64,000 bases of DNA from Pseudeuparius sepicola (GCA_963920635.1 OY987298.1:149518257-149582256), one strand, 5' to 3'. Positions 46,096-57,524 are shown, numbered from the stretch's first letter. Notes: generated by a model from the letters alone, not told the origin. Numbers and translations are program-made.

Positions 46096-46615
46096 GACAA
46101 TAAAAGCAGTAACAAGTAACAAAATATACACAGAAGTATAAGTATTTATTTATAATAAGTACGATGATTCCTGGTGTGGATAGGTATATTTCCGACAAAT
46201 AATATGGTAAATTTGGGCAAATAGAGAGGACTACATTTTGTTGTAAGTCTGATTTTTGTGAGAATTTTTCGCAAAGTGCGCCATCAGGCAAATGATGATT
46301 ATTATTAATGTGCAGGAGAGTATATCTATTCTGATTGAAATTTCGGTTAGGGCCAATTTCACAATACATTCAACTAAATTATCTTTTGACTTTAACATTA
46401 GGTATATAAAGAAACTTTTGCAACAATACTAAACAATGGTTGGATTGTTAGAAAGTTCCTTTAATTTCAAAGGGTAATTTAGTTTGTCTATGCAATTGGT
46501 CGTTAATAATTTTATTCTTAAATTTTCGACCTTTGGAAAGCCCAAAACGAATACAAGTTGACCGCTTGCCGTCAAGCAAAGAAAACCTAGCTACATCAAG
46601 TTATTATTACGATAA
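46096..46615. other. Intergenic, no gene recognised
   Basis: AT-rich, short frames only, no terminal repeats. Confidence 0.45.
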
Positions 46616-46870
46616 CTTTTCTTTTTTTCACAAACAAAACAAATTTATAAAAAAGCTGTCGCCAGCACTTCGGGCTGTCTGTTTCCACCCAGAAGCACAC
46701 TGCATCGTCGTAGCAATCTGGCGACGATAGCACTACCCGCACTACATAAATTAATTCTGGTAAATTTCTTGTAAAATCACGGAGTATCAGGCCACGCCGC
46801 GCAGACCTGCAAGCCATGTTGCCAGCTCTTTCAACTTCAGGGCTTTCCTAGAGCCGGCTGTGGCATATAT
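46616..46870 (+). repeat. Dispersed repeat of about 250 bp, copy 1
   Basis: TTTTCACAAACAAAACAAAT through GAGCCGGCTGTGGC matches 60655-60872 in the same orientation, with indels. It includes GCCACGCCGCGCAGAC and CTTCGGGCTGTCT. Not identifiable as a tRNA-derived SINE, as no A/B boxes are recognised. Confidence 0.82.
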
Positions 46871-47402
46871 ATGTTAATATACAGGTATGAGGTATGTGAT
46901 ATCAATTCGGCTGGTGTCTGTAACAAACATATTTAAGGCATTAAAATATCGTGAAGACCGTGACTCACCCTGTGCAAGGACTAATATAACATCATTAATG
47001 TTTTCTCCTTATTGTGCTTCTATTCGCTCCGCAGTCCGTTTTCGTTTCGCTAATGACGGACCATTCCCAACAGACCCACGACCCACGTCATCATTATTAG
47101 CAACACGTGTCCGGCTGAAAGCGAGCAACCGGGGACCTCCGCATCCAGCGGGCCCGGCCCGTCGGCGAACAGTTGAAAACCGCCCCCCGGGGCCATTGTT
47201 GCCACAGGAAGTGCCCATCGCCGAAAATTGCCCGGCAGGCGGCCGTCATAGTTTGCGCTCTATGGGAACGAGATGTTTATCGGTGTCTTACGGGGGGTTA
47301 TTTGGCGCTGTAGGTGACAGACACCCTCGATGAACGGTATTCCGTTTGTTGTACAGGGCGTCGCGAAAAAGTGGGCCAATCTATTTTTCCATAGATTTTT
47401 GG
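46871..47402. other. GC-rich unique island
   Basis: Positions 47020-47260 are GC-rich and unique with overlapping frames (148 codons on plus). TACAGGGCGTCGCG at 47353 resembles a TA-element terminus. No gene recognised. Confidence 0.38.
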
Positions 47403-47409
47403 GCCGAAC

Positions 47410-48291
47410 CTGGACCGACACTATATTAAAGACCTGTGCATAGCGCTGTTTCAAGCGATCGCCACTGGCGCCACACGACGAAACAAATTTACACGGTGGT
47501 TTTAGTTAAAACATCATTGTTGCAGAATCTTTTATAAAATAAAAACATGCAAATATGTCTGTTACAACGAAGTTAATATTCAAAATAAAATAAAATATTT
47601 GTTTGTTAAGTCCCTCTAATTTGACAAGTTCACATGGCATATATTTCCATACATTTTCTTAAGAAAAGCGAGTCTAAAAAGCAAGCAAGAGTATTTGGTA
47701 CCTTTTGGTTTGAAACGCAGTCCATGGCTAGTTGTAGTATGTGAAAGCATAAAACGCATTAGATTTTTCAGTTTCTTCTTTATATGGAGGACTATTGGTT
47801 CGTTTTGAAACTATATAAACAAAATTTTCTATTTTCATTCCTGCATACGTTAAAAAATACTCTTCCAAAATAATATCTTTAATTTTCGCTTCTTCAGCTG
47901 GTTGATCAGAACATACCATAATTCCAAAATAGTGTTTATTCTTCTGCAATTCACCTAATGGTCTGTGCATACCATTTTCTTCAGGTGCGCGAAAATTTCA
48001 TGTTATCACAAACAAATCTACATCGAAAAGCCGTATTAATAGGATAAAACTGCCAAATACTGGATGCAAAGACAATTCGTTACCGTAAAAAGAAGGTAAA
48101 TCGTAATAAAGCTGGATATTTAAAATTTTGGATTTTTTAAACGTCAGAAACTGACATCCCAATAGCCACAGAATACCCCCCTATAACCTATAATAAGTCG
48201 TCATTTTTTTCGTCGTGTAGCGCCACCCCGATCCGTAAACAACAATGAAATATGACGGCATGCTCGGGTCTTTAATATAGTGTTGGTCCAG
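47410..48291 (-). mobile_element. TIR element family T7, copy 5 (7-bp duplication)
   Basis: Both termini are intact (CTGGACCGACACTATATTAA and AATATAGTGTTGGTCCAG) between perfect 7-bp direct repeats GCCGAAC (47403-47409, 48292-48298). This is the best-preserved copy. On its minus strand the relic frame is open for 80 residues (MHRPLGELQKNKHYFGIM, then DQPAEEAKIKDIILEEYF...). Protein origin unknown. Confidence 0.94.
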
Positions 48292-50137
48292 GCCGAACTA
48301 ATGTGACTTTTCTTAAGAGCAATTTTTAGTAATGGTTTTAAGTTCCTTGTTGCGTAGGGGTTGCTAATAGGCAATACTTTTTGTACCCAGCAACCACTTT
48401 CACGGCTAAAATATGTCTAATAATGTACCTACTTACGGCAAAGTCTAGAGAATACTATAAGTCGGATCACTTCTTTGAAGTCGTCGAAAAGCCGCCGATT
48501 TTTTGCGACCGGTCGTAAATTAATGTCAGCTCGCCACTCCGTTATTTACGAGGGTGGACTTTCCAAATCACCGTAAAGCTGGTTGCACCAAGTTATACGG
48601 GGCACCTCTGTATTAACTTTCCATTATGTACAATAGGAGTAATAGGTATAGCAGAAAAATAAGGAGCATAATATGTATACTAAAAATGCAGGTATTTTAC
48701 TTTTTCCGTTTAAATAACGCAAGATATACCTAACAAAACATAGGGTAAGTAAAAATATACATAATGTAAGACTCACTATTTTCTAGTATGTATAATATGT
48801 TTTTTTCCTCCTATGTTAAAAATCATTCTTACCGGACGCATAGCAAAACAGTTTCCAGTATATTTTGTTAGGCAATTAAGAAAGTTCAACAATCTGTTCT
48901 GGCTAAGTTGTTTATAAAACGGAACGCAAAGTTAGCGATACTGAGGATAAAAGGGTATTGATTTCTTCTCTATGGCACACGATGTGTTACATCGAAAGAT
49001 TTAACAGATTTGCCTTCACTTGAGTTTTGGTTCCCGAGTATTTAAATTGTGCTAATTTTGTGTCAGTGTTGAGCTACACGAAAGAGGTGAGTTTTCTCAC
49101 AGGGCATATTTGTTTGTGTTTGTACCGATGTTTTAATATTATTGTGCAAATAATCTGAGTAATGGATATTTTTAATTACTGCTTGTTGACTGTCTTGCCT
49201 GTGGTGTTTTGGCAATAGTTATGGTGTTTCTTGTTGATACCTGGAGTAGGTCTGGGACCATTGCATGTAACAGGGCTCTGTGTCTGGAGGGGACCCTCGC
49301 ATTTTGGTGTCCATTGCACTCCTCAGTACAGAGTGATATTGTCAAGTGGTCTAGATCGGAGGTTACTGTATCAACCTTGGTTATGAGTTATTGACTCAGG
49401 TAGCGTGTTTGCTACGGTATTGAGTGAGTACTGTATTGCTCATTGCACAACTCGATACGTTTATTCAGGCACTTTGGATGGGTATAATGTCCATTTACTC
49501 ATGCATTGTCAGTACGTTGTCGTTGTCGACAGTCCAACAATCGGGAAATAATTTTATTTGTTTAACTTCAATTAAATTCATTTTAGTGAAATAAGTATGC
49601 TCAGGTTTGTTTTATTTATTTCCAGGTTTGCCACTGACTATCCTGGAAACGAGAGTTTGCCAATCGTTCAGTTGTTTTTTAAAGGTGGTTATCTGTTGAT
49701 TTAATTAGTTTATTATTATTTAATCAATTAATATTAATAGGTGGTTAATATCCTGACGTGTCAATAAAATATAAATCATTTCAAATACCTTGAAACAAAT
49801 CTTTTCCTACAATAAGTCTGTACCTAGGAGCAAACAAAGTTATTTACATAGTCTACAAATTTTGCAAAATTATAAGTTTTGGATTTGATTTATTTGGTTT
49901 TTGGGTTTTTAATTCCCACACTGATCGGAATTCCTAGAATTCCTAGGCTAGAACCTAAGCCATCCTGATGCGATAAGTCATTAATTTTGATAAGAAAATA
50001 TTTTCTAAATTGATTATATATAATATATTCATTAAATTCTCGTATGGAGGTACTGTCAAACTGCCTTCATATGCTTTTAGTCCACAAAATATTGTTGACT
50101 TGTCTCTGCCTGCCAGATTACGCATACGAATATGCCT

Positions 50138-50831
50138 CTAACCGTAAGCTTCCGATAATAATCTTAATGGAATGGATTTGTTAATAAACTTTTTCCGGAC
50201 GAAGTGGTCATCAAAATGTGTCTTATAAATTTTTATTCGTTTATGTGCCTCTTCAGGTGCAATATTCGCAAATTTATCGTCTTTGACGAACCCTAAGGCC
50301 TTTTTCCATTGCTGACATCTGCAGATATCAATATTTTTATTTAAGTACAACAAAAAAAAAGAAAGAAAAACATCCGTGACATGTTGGCTTTATATTATTC
50401 GACATATACCATGTATATGTCATATAATATTTAATATTATGCATAATACGAGTATTATGTAATAATATAATAACATAATGACTATAGAAATAATTATTGA
50501 TTAAGACATTTTTCTTAATTAAACGTCAAACTATTCGTAAATCTTACCTTTCAGCGTTGACTGACGTATTTATAAATACATCTCACGGCTATAGTTTTAT
50601 GTCCTGGAAAACAGATGGCTCTGATGGCTAACAATGTAATCTGCATTGTATTTTATCTCCGGAAAGCGCATGGTGAGCGAAAAATATGTGTCAGACGTGA
50701 CAGCCGTGAGCAGTCTTTAATAATATATCAATCAACGCTTTCAGGGTCTTTAGGAATTCGAAAAAAGGACACACAGATTTTGAATTGCTCTTACAGCCAT
50801 CCGCACTGCGATAAGAACCATGATAATGCAT
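50138..50831 (-). pseudogene. THAP zinc-finger gene, disrupted (THAP-7)
   Basis: Homologue of THAP-5. Exon 1 (50831-50745) keeps ADGCKSNSK and, after a frameshift, FRIPKDPE. The first zinc cysteine codon has become CGC (arginine). A 183-bp MITE sits between the end of this exon and the GGTAAGAT donor (50547-50540), so the splice site is separated from the coding part. Exon 2 (50318-50138) is open: CQQWKKALGFVKDDKFANI, then RIKIYKTHFDDHFV, then a stop TAG. The C-x2-H position reads Y-K-T-H, again lacking the cysteine. Confidence 0.8.
50555..50737. mobile_element. 183-bp MITE with 7-bp duplication
   Basis: Termini CGTTGACTGACGTATT and the complement of CGTTGATTGATATATT are flanked by perfect 7-bp repeats CTTTCAG (50548-50554, 50738-50744). 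Copy A (39759-39767) shows the uninterrupted site. It interrupts the THAP-7 exon next to the splice donor. Confidence 0.9.
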
Positions 50832-51061
50832 CACTACTCAGAATTGGCAACGGTATTGGATATAATTTACGCGCACCCGGTACAATACGAAGCACACCGT
50901 TCCGAGAGACATTGTGTAAGAAAGTGACGCTCGGAATCGCCCGCTCAGCGGGATATCGATCGAGGGCGAAGGCGAAGGGAGCGGGATCGGGCAGGAGGGA
51001 AATATTTGTTTACACAGGCCGAGTGAGCGGACTTATAGTATTCTATAGACTTTGCTTACGG

Positions 51062-52140
51062 GGGAGGAAGCAGGAAAATAGCTCCTGCGTTTTTAAGGTA
51101 TGAAATTTTGATTGGTTGTTATAAAAACACATTAGATCTGTCCGCAGTTTGGTTATAGGGAGGTCGACGCTCGCTATGATTTACCACCACCGGTGTAGGG
51201 AGGTGCCGCTGTCGTATCGACCGCCGGGATCGCGCTCGCGCCTTCTCGCCTTATCGATTCTTTCGATCTGGCGATTTATCAGACGCGCCCCGTGATAAAT
51301 TGCCGCGAGTCGGAGACGGCAACAAGAGGGATTGGCGCTCATAAAAATTGCACATTTCACACGGTTTACTACAGAGAAAAAGGACAGAGAGACTGTTTGA
51401 AGCAGGGGCTCTTTAAAGTAAGGGGGACCCAGCATTATACTTTCCAAAGTGAGGCCTATTCTTTCCTCATTCTAATGGTATCAGTGATGCCAAGTATGCC
51501 ATTTTATCTATGAATATAACAGGTACTTTGATTGTTAGTAAAAATTAATAATGGTTTCCATGATTTCTAAAAATTAGACTTGAAAATGTTGTGTATACAA
51601 GTGCAGAATGTGGCAACTGTCAAATGAAACAAATTTATTTTATAGTTTAAATTGATTTCCAGCAATTATTTCCACGAATTTAAGTAACAAGTATGGTAAG
51701 TCAGTAGTGCCGATTTTGCTCATTTAAGAATTTGTCGCTATTGCACCTTGTTACCAGGTTCCTAATCCATTTGTAATATGCAGACTTGGGTAGTATTCGA
51801 ATCCTCAGTATTCGGATCGGAATCCTATTCAAGCTACTTTACCAGTAATAGTATTCATATTCAAATACTCCCGAGAAGCAGGTATTCTTATTCTTATAGC
51901 TACTTTTTAAAGCAGGTATTCTGTATTCGGTAATTTAAATACTGATTTCTTGAGGATTCTCTTTGAAAGAATACCGATGTTCAAGTCTCAGTATTCAGAA
52001 TCAGAATACAGGAATAATTGTCGCATAAACGTCTAAATAAATATTAAAAAGTTGAATCTCAGTGATCTTACATATTATCATAAGGCGACTAAATTGACAA
52101 AATTGTTTATCAACGAACAGTTTTGAACAGATTCTGAAAG
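51062..52140. other. Unique sequence, partly GC-rich
   Basis: Positions 51130-51340 are GC-rich and unique, candidate host DNA. Positions 51780-52010 hold irregular CAGTATTC/GAATACTG-type repetition. No gene recognised. Confidence 0.4.
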
Positions 52141-52148
52141 GTTCCAAC

Positions 52149-52739
52149 TAGGCCTGAGACAAAATATCGATAAAATCGAAAGTATCGATACTATCGATTT
52201 TATCGATACTCGATATTCAATTTCGATAAATCGAAATATCGATATTATCGATCTTTCTGATTTTATCGATCTTTTCGATTTTATCGATCTTTTCGATTTT
52301 ATCGATCTTTTCGATTTTATCGATCTTTTCGATTTTATCGATCTTTTCGATTTTATCGATATTTTTGATTTTACCGATCTTTCCAATTATATCTATCTTT
52401 TGATAGGAATAAAGGAAATTGCTGCACCCATTGCGTCCAGACCGCGCCCGCAGAAAGCCGATCGAACTTTTTTTGTCTAGCTTCTTAAATAAAATTGATT
52501 ATATCGATTTTATCAATAAGATTAATTATATCGATAAGATCGATTTTATCGATAAGATCGATTTTATCGATAAGATCGATTTTATCTATAAGATCGATTT
52601 TATCAATATGATCGATTTTATCGATAAGATCGATTATATCGATAAGATCGATTTTATCGATAAGATCGATTTATTGATTTTATCGATATTTTTTCAGTAT
52701 CGATTTCCGATACTGAAATTCGGAGATCGAACAGCCCTA
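52149..52739. mobile_element. hAT MITE carrying ATCGAT minisatellite arms
   Basis: Termini TAGGCCTGAG and the complement TAGGGCTGTT are flanked by a perfect 8-bp duplication GTTCCAAC (52141-52148, 52740-52747). The left arm (52240-52385) is an 18-bp repeat TCTTTTCGATTTTATCGA. The right arm (52530-52690) is an 18-bp repeat GATAAGATCGATTTTATC. They surround a short non-repetitive centre. The long frames through it are low-complexity artefacts (KSKRSI and FIDKID repeats). Confidence 0.93.
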
Positions 52740-52791
52740 GTTCCAACCTGAACAAATTCTCGAATATTTTGTTCTGGGTGGATTAAAACTG

Positions 52792-52972
52792 TCGGAATCA
52801 GTTCAAAACTGCTTGTTGGAATAACTCGAATAATAAAATAAAAGATTCAAATGTGCCGCCAAAATCCCAAAACAGCGTTAGTTCGACCCATTGTCACGAC
52901 TGGCGCCACTGTCAAAAGTAGTAAGTATCGTTCTCTATGGGTTTCAACAGTCTCTTAGTTTGTTGTCTCTGG
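52792..52972 (+). repeat. 180-bp dispersed repeat, copy 2
   Basis: Matches 40211-40388 in the same orientation. It diverges after GTTAGTTCGACCC, where CCGCCATATTG is replaced by GGCGCCACTGTC. Confidence 0.8.
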
Positions 52973-53030
52973 TTTACTATAGTTGTAAAAATTGCGAACT
53001 GCCCATGCAACTTGATTTTAGCGAGTAGAG

Positions 53031-54255
53031 TAGGCCAGGGAAATTACGGTAAAAAATATTTTAGACACAATTCTTAACCGCATTTTTATAATGCCATCAT
53101 AAAATATTGGTAATAAATGAACTCCAGAATTGTTTTTTATACAAAATAAATATACGCGTGTGGACGTTTATTAGAAAAATACATTTTCTTGTTGTAATAA
53201 AGACGGCATAAATATTAACTGCGAATTTTAAGCTGCATTTATTAGTAAGTAAGGTATATAAAGTTGAGATTGATAAATTAAACAGATTACGTTTGCGCAA
53301 GTATCCGAATGGTGTAAAATGACATTTTGCGTAATATTTTGTTGGGCAAAAATATTAACTGCGTTTTTATTATTTATAATTACCTTAAAAATCAAGTATT
53401 AAAAGTTTGTTCTGAAATTAAACATATTGTTTCGCCGGAAATCGCATTTTAAAGAAATTTGAAGCTGTCTTTGAGAGCAAAATTATTAACTGGATGATTT
53501 TTGTTAAACTTTGTAAGTGCTTGTTAAATTTTTTGAAATTAAACAAAAATTGGTAATGGAAGTATTTTGAAATGACAAATGACAGTTGACCTACATGCGC
53601 CGTAAATAAATGTTTAATTTCGCTATATGTGATTTAATATAGTTATATTGTAAAAAGTTAAACAAAAAAAAACAGTTAATATTTTTGCTTTCCTAAAGAA
53701 ATGACAAGTGACAGTTGATCTATATGCGCCGTAAATAAATGCTTAATTTCGCTATATATGATTCAATATAGTTATATTGTAAAAAGTTAAACAAAAAAAA
53801 ACAGTTAATATACCAATGAGAAGTGACAGCTGACGTACATGCAGCTCAGATAAATGTTTAATTTTATATAAGTTACTTTCTATTTGTAAAAGGGAATGAT
53901 CATCTGCAATAAAAACGTAGTTAATATTTTTCCCTTTTGCCGAAATAGAAAATTATCCGATTTTTATCCCTCTTTGTCGATCTAAGTTACTTCCATATTC
54001 TTAAAATGTTTAATTTCTTAATATATGTTAGCAAGGGAAGTTTTTTTACCTAAAGAGTCTAAAAAAATCCAGTTAACATTTTTGCTCGAAATTTCTAACG
54101 AAAAATAGGTGTTTTTTGAGGTAACTCAAGGTTCCGTCTTTTCAAAATGTTTAATTTTTGGTTTCTACCGACGTATTTACTTATAACTTTGATATGGCAA
54201 AACAAAATTGCAGTTAATATTTTTTTCTAGGTCAAATTCTATTTTCCCTGGCCTA
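53031..54255. mobile_element. TA element with periodic internal motif
   Basis: Ends TA-GGCCAGGGAAA and TTTTCCCTGGCC-TA. The motif GTTAATATTTTTGC, or its reverse, recurs about every 115-150 bp, pointing left in the first part (53210, 53350, 53480) and right in the second (53678, 53802, 53920, 54070, 54210). The middle holds a 130-bp tandem duplication (from about 53573, 53703 and partly 53818). No frame of interest. Confidence 0.82.
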
Positions 54256-54507
54256 TAGGCAGGCACTGCGAGTGTGAAGCCTTTTCATTCTGCACAAATT
54301 GTCGGGGAAAACGTTATCGGGCATACCCTGTTGCAACAAAATATCGGAATCTCTGATAAGTGCAATAATAAGCCTGTGCGCAGAACGTGCCAAACGGCCG
54401 ATATGCAGATTTAAAAAACGATCGAATAAACTGAACCGAAAGCTGGCGAAAACATCGCGGCCGCAAAGACCATTTTCGAGACCGGTGTTGTTGTTATTAC
54501 GAGCGGC

Positions 54508-57406
54508 CATAGGCGCCGACTTCTCAAAATTTGGCTGGGTGCCCCAGGTTAACAATATACAGTGTGTCCCACTTAAGGACTGACCACCCCTGTAAAATTT
54601 TTATTTATGGCTCGATTTCCATCAACTTTTCTTTGTTGGGTAGAGCTTCAAAAATGGTATTAAATGTATAATTCAGGTACCTCGTGCCTTAAATTCATGG
54701 CCCACTGAGACGGTGTTTTAGTGCTGAAATTTCGAAAAGTACTATTGGATTTTTTTAGAGGAAAATCAATGCCGGATTCTTATTCAGCGTTGTTCGAAAC
54801 CCAAACGTACCAATTTGCATTACCATAGCTCTACAGGGTGTTTCAAAAATTTTAGTGTCCCACTTAATTAGTGACCACCCCTGTAAAATTTTTATTTTAA
54901 GCACGATTTCATAAACTTTTTTTTTGTTGGATAGAGCTTCAATAATGGCATTAAATGCATAATTCAGGTGCCTCGTGCGTTACATTCATGGCCCACTGAG
55001 ACGAAGTTTTAATGCTGAAATTTCGAGAAGTACTATTAGGGAGTTTTTTAGAGAAAAATTAATGCTAGATTTTTATTCAACGTTGTCGGAAACCCAAACG
55101 TACCAATTTGCATTAGAAAATGGAGGACTAAATTGAAATGACTGAAATTTGAGTTTATGTTATGTTGTGTTGTTTATTCATGTATTTGATGACATTAAAT
55201 TAAATAAAAAAATTGTTCGCTAATAAATTTTTGAAAAAATATGAGTTCCTTTCCTTCATGAGTACTTTTCCTTTTAATTTTTTTGGATCACCCTGTGGAG
55301 CTTGGTAATGCAAATTGGTACGTTTGGGTTTCCAACAACGCTGAACAAGAAAACGGCATTAATTTTCCTCTAAAAAATCCCTAATAGTACTTCTTGAAAT
55401 TTCAGCACTAAAACACCGTCTCAGTGGGCCATGCATTTAACGCACGAGGCACCTGAATTATGCATTTAATGCCATTTTTAAAGCTCTACCCAACAAAAAA
55501 AAGTTTATGAAAATCGAGCTATAAATAAAAATTTTACGGGGGTGGTCAGCCCTTAAGTGTGGCAATAAAAAATTTGAAACTCCCTGTGGAGCTACGGCAA
55601 TGCAAATTGGTACGTTTGGGTTTTGAACAATGCTGAATAAGAGTCTGGCATTAATTTTCCTCTAAAAAAATCCCTAATAGTATTTCTCGAAATTTCAGCA
55701 CTAAAACACCGTCTCAGTGGGCCATGACTTTAACGCACGAGGCACCTGAATTATGTATTTTGATGCCATTTTTGAATCTCTATCCAACAAAATTTTTTTT
55801 ATGAAAATCGAGCTATAAATAAAAATTTTACAGGGGTGGTCAGTCCTTAAGTGGGACACACTGTATGTATAACCTCCCCCCAAAATATTATTTCATTTTT
55901 TTTTATAAATATAAAATAAAAGTACATAACAAAAAACGAACAGTTATCATCCTGATGACTAAAAAAAAAACGTAAATAGAAAGAAATAAAATAAAGGTAT
56001 TTCTAAAAGAAAGGCCTCGTTTTAAAATTCAGCGGACTCTCATCCCGATGCATCGCTGGATACCTGTCTCTTACTTCCTCCAAAGGGAAACAAATGAAAG
56101 GGAGATATCAGCTAATTCATCCGGTTTTAGCTTGACTATCGCCGGGTGCTAAGTTTAAAGAACGCCTTATCTTTTCTCTCAATTTTTACTTTTGCCCAAA
56201 AAGCTAAACTTTTTAGTTGGGTGGTAATCACAAATTTAAAAAAAAATAATAATAAATTGAATCTTTGCGGTACAAAATTGCGCCGCAGGCGAAAATTTTT
56301 AAAATATTCAAGGCCAAACAGTTTAAATTAGGGAAAAGAAATTCCAAGCAAAACACATTCTTATTAACTGATGGTAATTTTTTTTGTTCACTCTGACTCG
56401 TAACATTTGTAGCCAAGATGTCCTACTCAGCCTTCTTTTATAGAACAACTGTGACCAATAGAAATTTCGAAATTTGTTTTAGTGTGAGCCCATAAAAATC
56501 ATTGCTTTTTAAACCGGCTATACAAAAGAAAGCAGAGGTGTTCGGTTACTAAAATGCGCCAAAGGCGAAATTTTTTAGAAATATAAAGCACAGATAGTTT
56601 AAAAGAGGTGTAGAAAATTATAAAATCATAACAATATAATGTATTTTTCGTCTTTTTTCAATGTAGGGGGCTTGAACCCCCAAACCATATACAGTCCTGG
56701 GCTTATGTATGGGAAAAGCCAAGTCTCGTGGAATCGGTAGTTAGCTACTTGACAATAATAAGTATATTTTTCAATAAATGTATCTATGTTACACATTATT
56801 ACATGACAATTTTCCAATTTATATTCAATCAATGAATCAATGTTGTATATTCTGCGTTTAGGATATTTTCACTTGGAAGTTTTTATTTTCGTCCAAAAAT
56901 CCAGGGGGAGAGTAAAATCTTCAACGTACAGATGAATAAGATGATGAATAGGAGAACGTTTCAGATGTTATGTTTGCAGACGACGATCAAAATGAAGGTG
57001 TCACGTCGTGAGCGACTTAGCAACAAAATGTGATTTATTTTTAGTTATTAGACCAGCTTATATCGCCTCCTAAAATTAACCGCCGGGTGTTATTAGCGCC
57101 CTAGAACCCCCTAAAACCGGCGCTGGCTGAATTTTAAGACGCGGTCTTTAAACAAAAACAAACAAAAAACAAAAAACGACTAGTTATCTAATAACTTTGC
57201 GTAAATAACGCAAAAGTGCTTAGCCTTATGGACGATTTTATGGGGAACATTTGACATATAATATTTTTAAATTGTTTAGTTGTCACCTTGTCACCTTTGC
57301 TTGAGCTTCCAACAACTGGCCAAACTTTTGGCCGGGTGCTCCGCATCCAGCCAAATTTTTGGCCGGGTGCTCGAGCCCCGGAGCACCCGCGGAGTCGGCG
57401 CCCATG
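54508..57406. mobile_element. hAT element of 2.9 kb with a nested palindrome
   Basis: Termini CATAGGCGCCGACT and the complement of CATGGGCGCCGACT are flanked by a perfect 8-bp duplication CGAGCGGC (54500-54507, 57407-57414). Subterminal GC-rich motifs (GGCTGGGTGCC left, GGCCGGGTGCTC twice right) follow. Without the nested TA element it is about 1.6 kb. No transposase frame is recognisable, so it is non-autonomous. A pair TTTTAAAATTCAGC (56022) / GCTGAATTTTAA (57125) marks a possible further nested element. Confidence 0.92.
54558..55865. mobile_element. Palindromic TA element with doubled arms
   Basis: Ends TA-CAGTGTGTCCCACTTAAG and its complement. Each arm contains the same about 285-bp module twice, with internal starts near 54843 and 55293, each beginning with a decayed copy of the terminus. 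GTACGTTTGGGTTT-type blocks face each other four times. TA lies at both junctions. Nested in the 54508-57406 hAT. Confidence 0.9.
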
Positions 57407-57524
57407 CGAGCGGCTACGGTCGGGGTATGTTATCGCTGAGCGCGCACCTAACATTGTTATGGGCACGAGGATGTAACGCGGCAATAAATTTCTCTAACTT
57501 AAACAGTTTCGAAAACTTTAAACT

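Larger units (their letters stand above)
48439..51054 (-). mobile_element. P-like TIR element with THAP gene, copy B (2.6 kb)
   Basis: 33-bp terminal inverted repeats (CAAAGTCTAGAGAATACTAT... and its complement) match at about 30 of 33 positions. They are bounded by a perfect 7-bp duplication CTTACGG (48432-48438, 51055-51061). The THAP exons lie at the right end, reading inwards. The middle (48980-49900) is absent from copy A. It has a possible donor at 49087 (AGAGGTGAGT) but no recognisable transposase. The element is the longest member of this family here and includes a 183-bp nested MITE. Confidence 0.88.

Noticed and set aside
52078..52751. Long frames with KSKRSI and FIDKID repeats
   Set aside because: Direct translation of the 18-bp ATCGAT minisatellites inside a hAT MITE.
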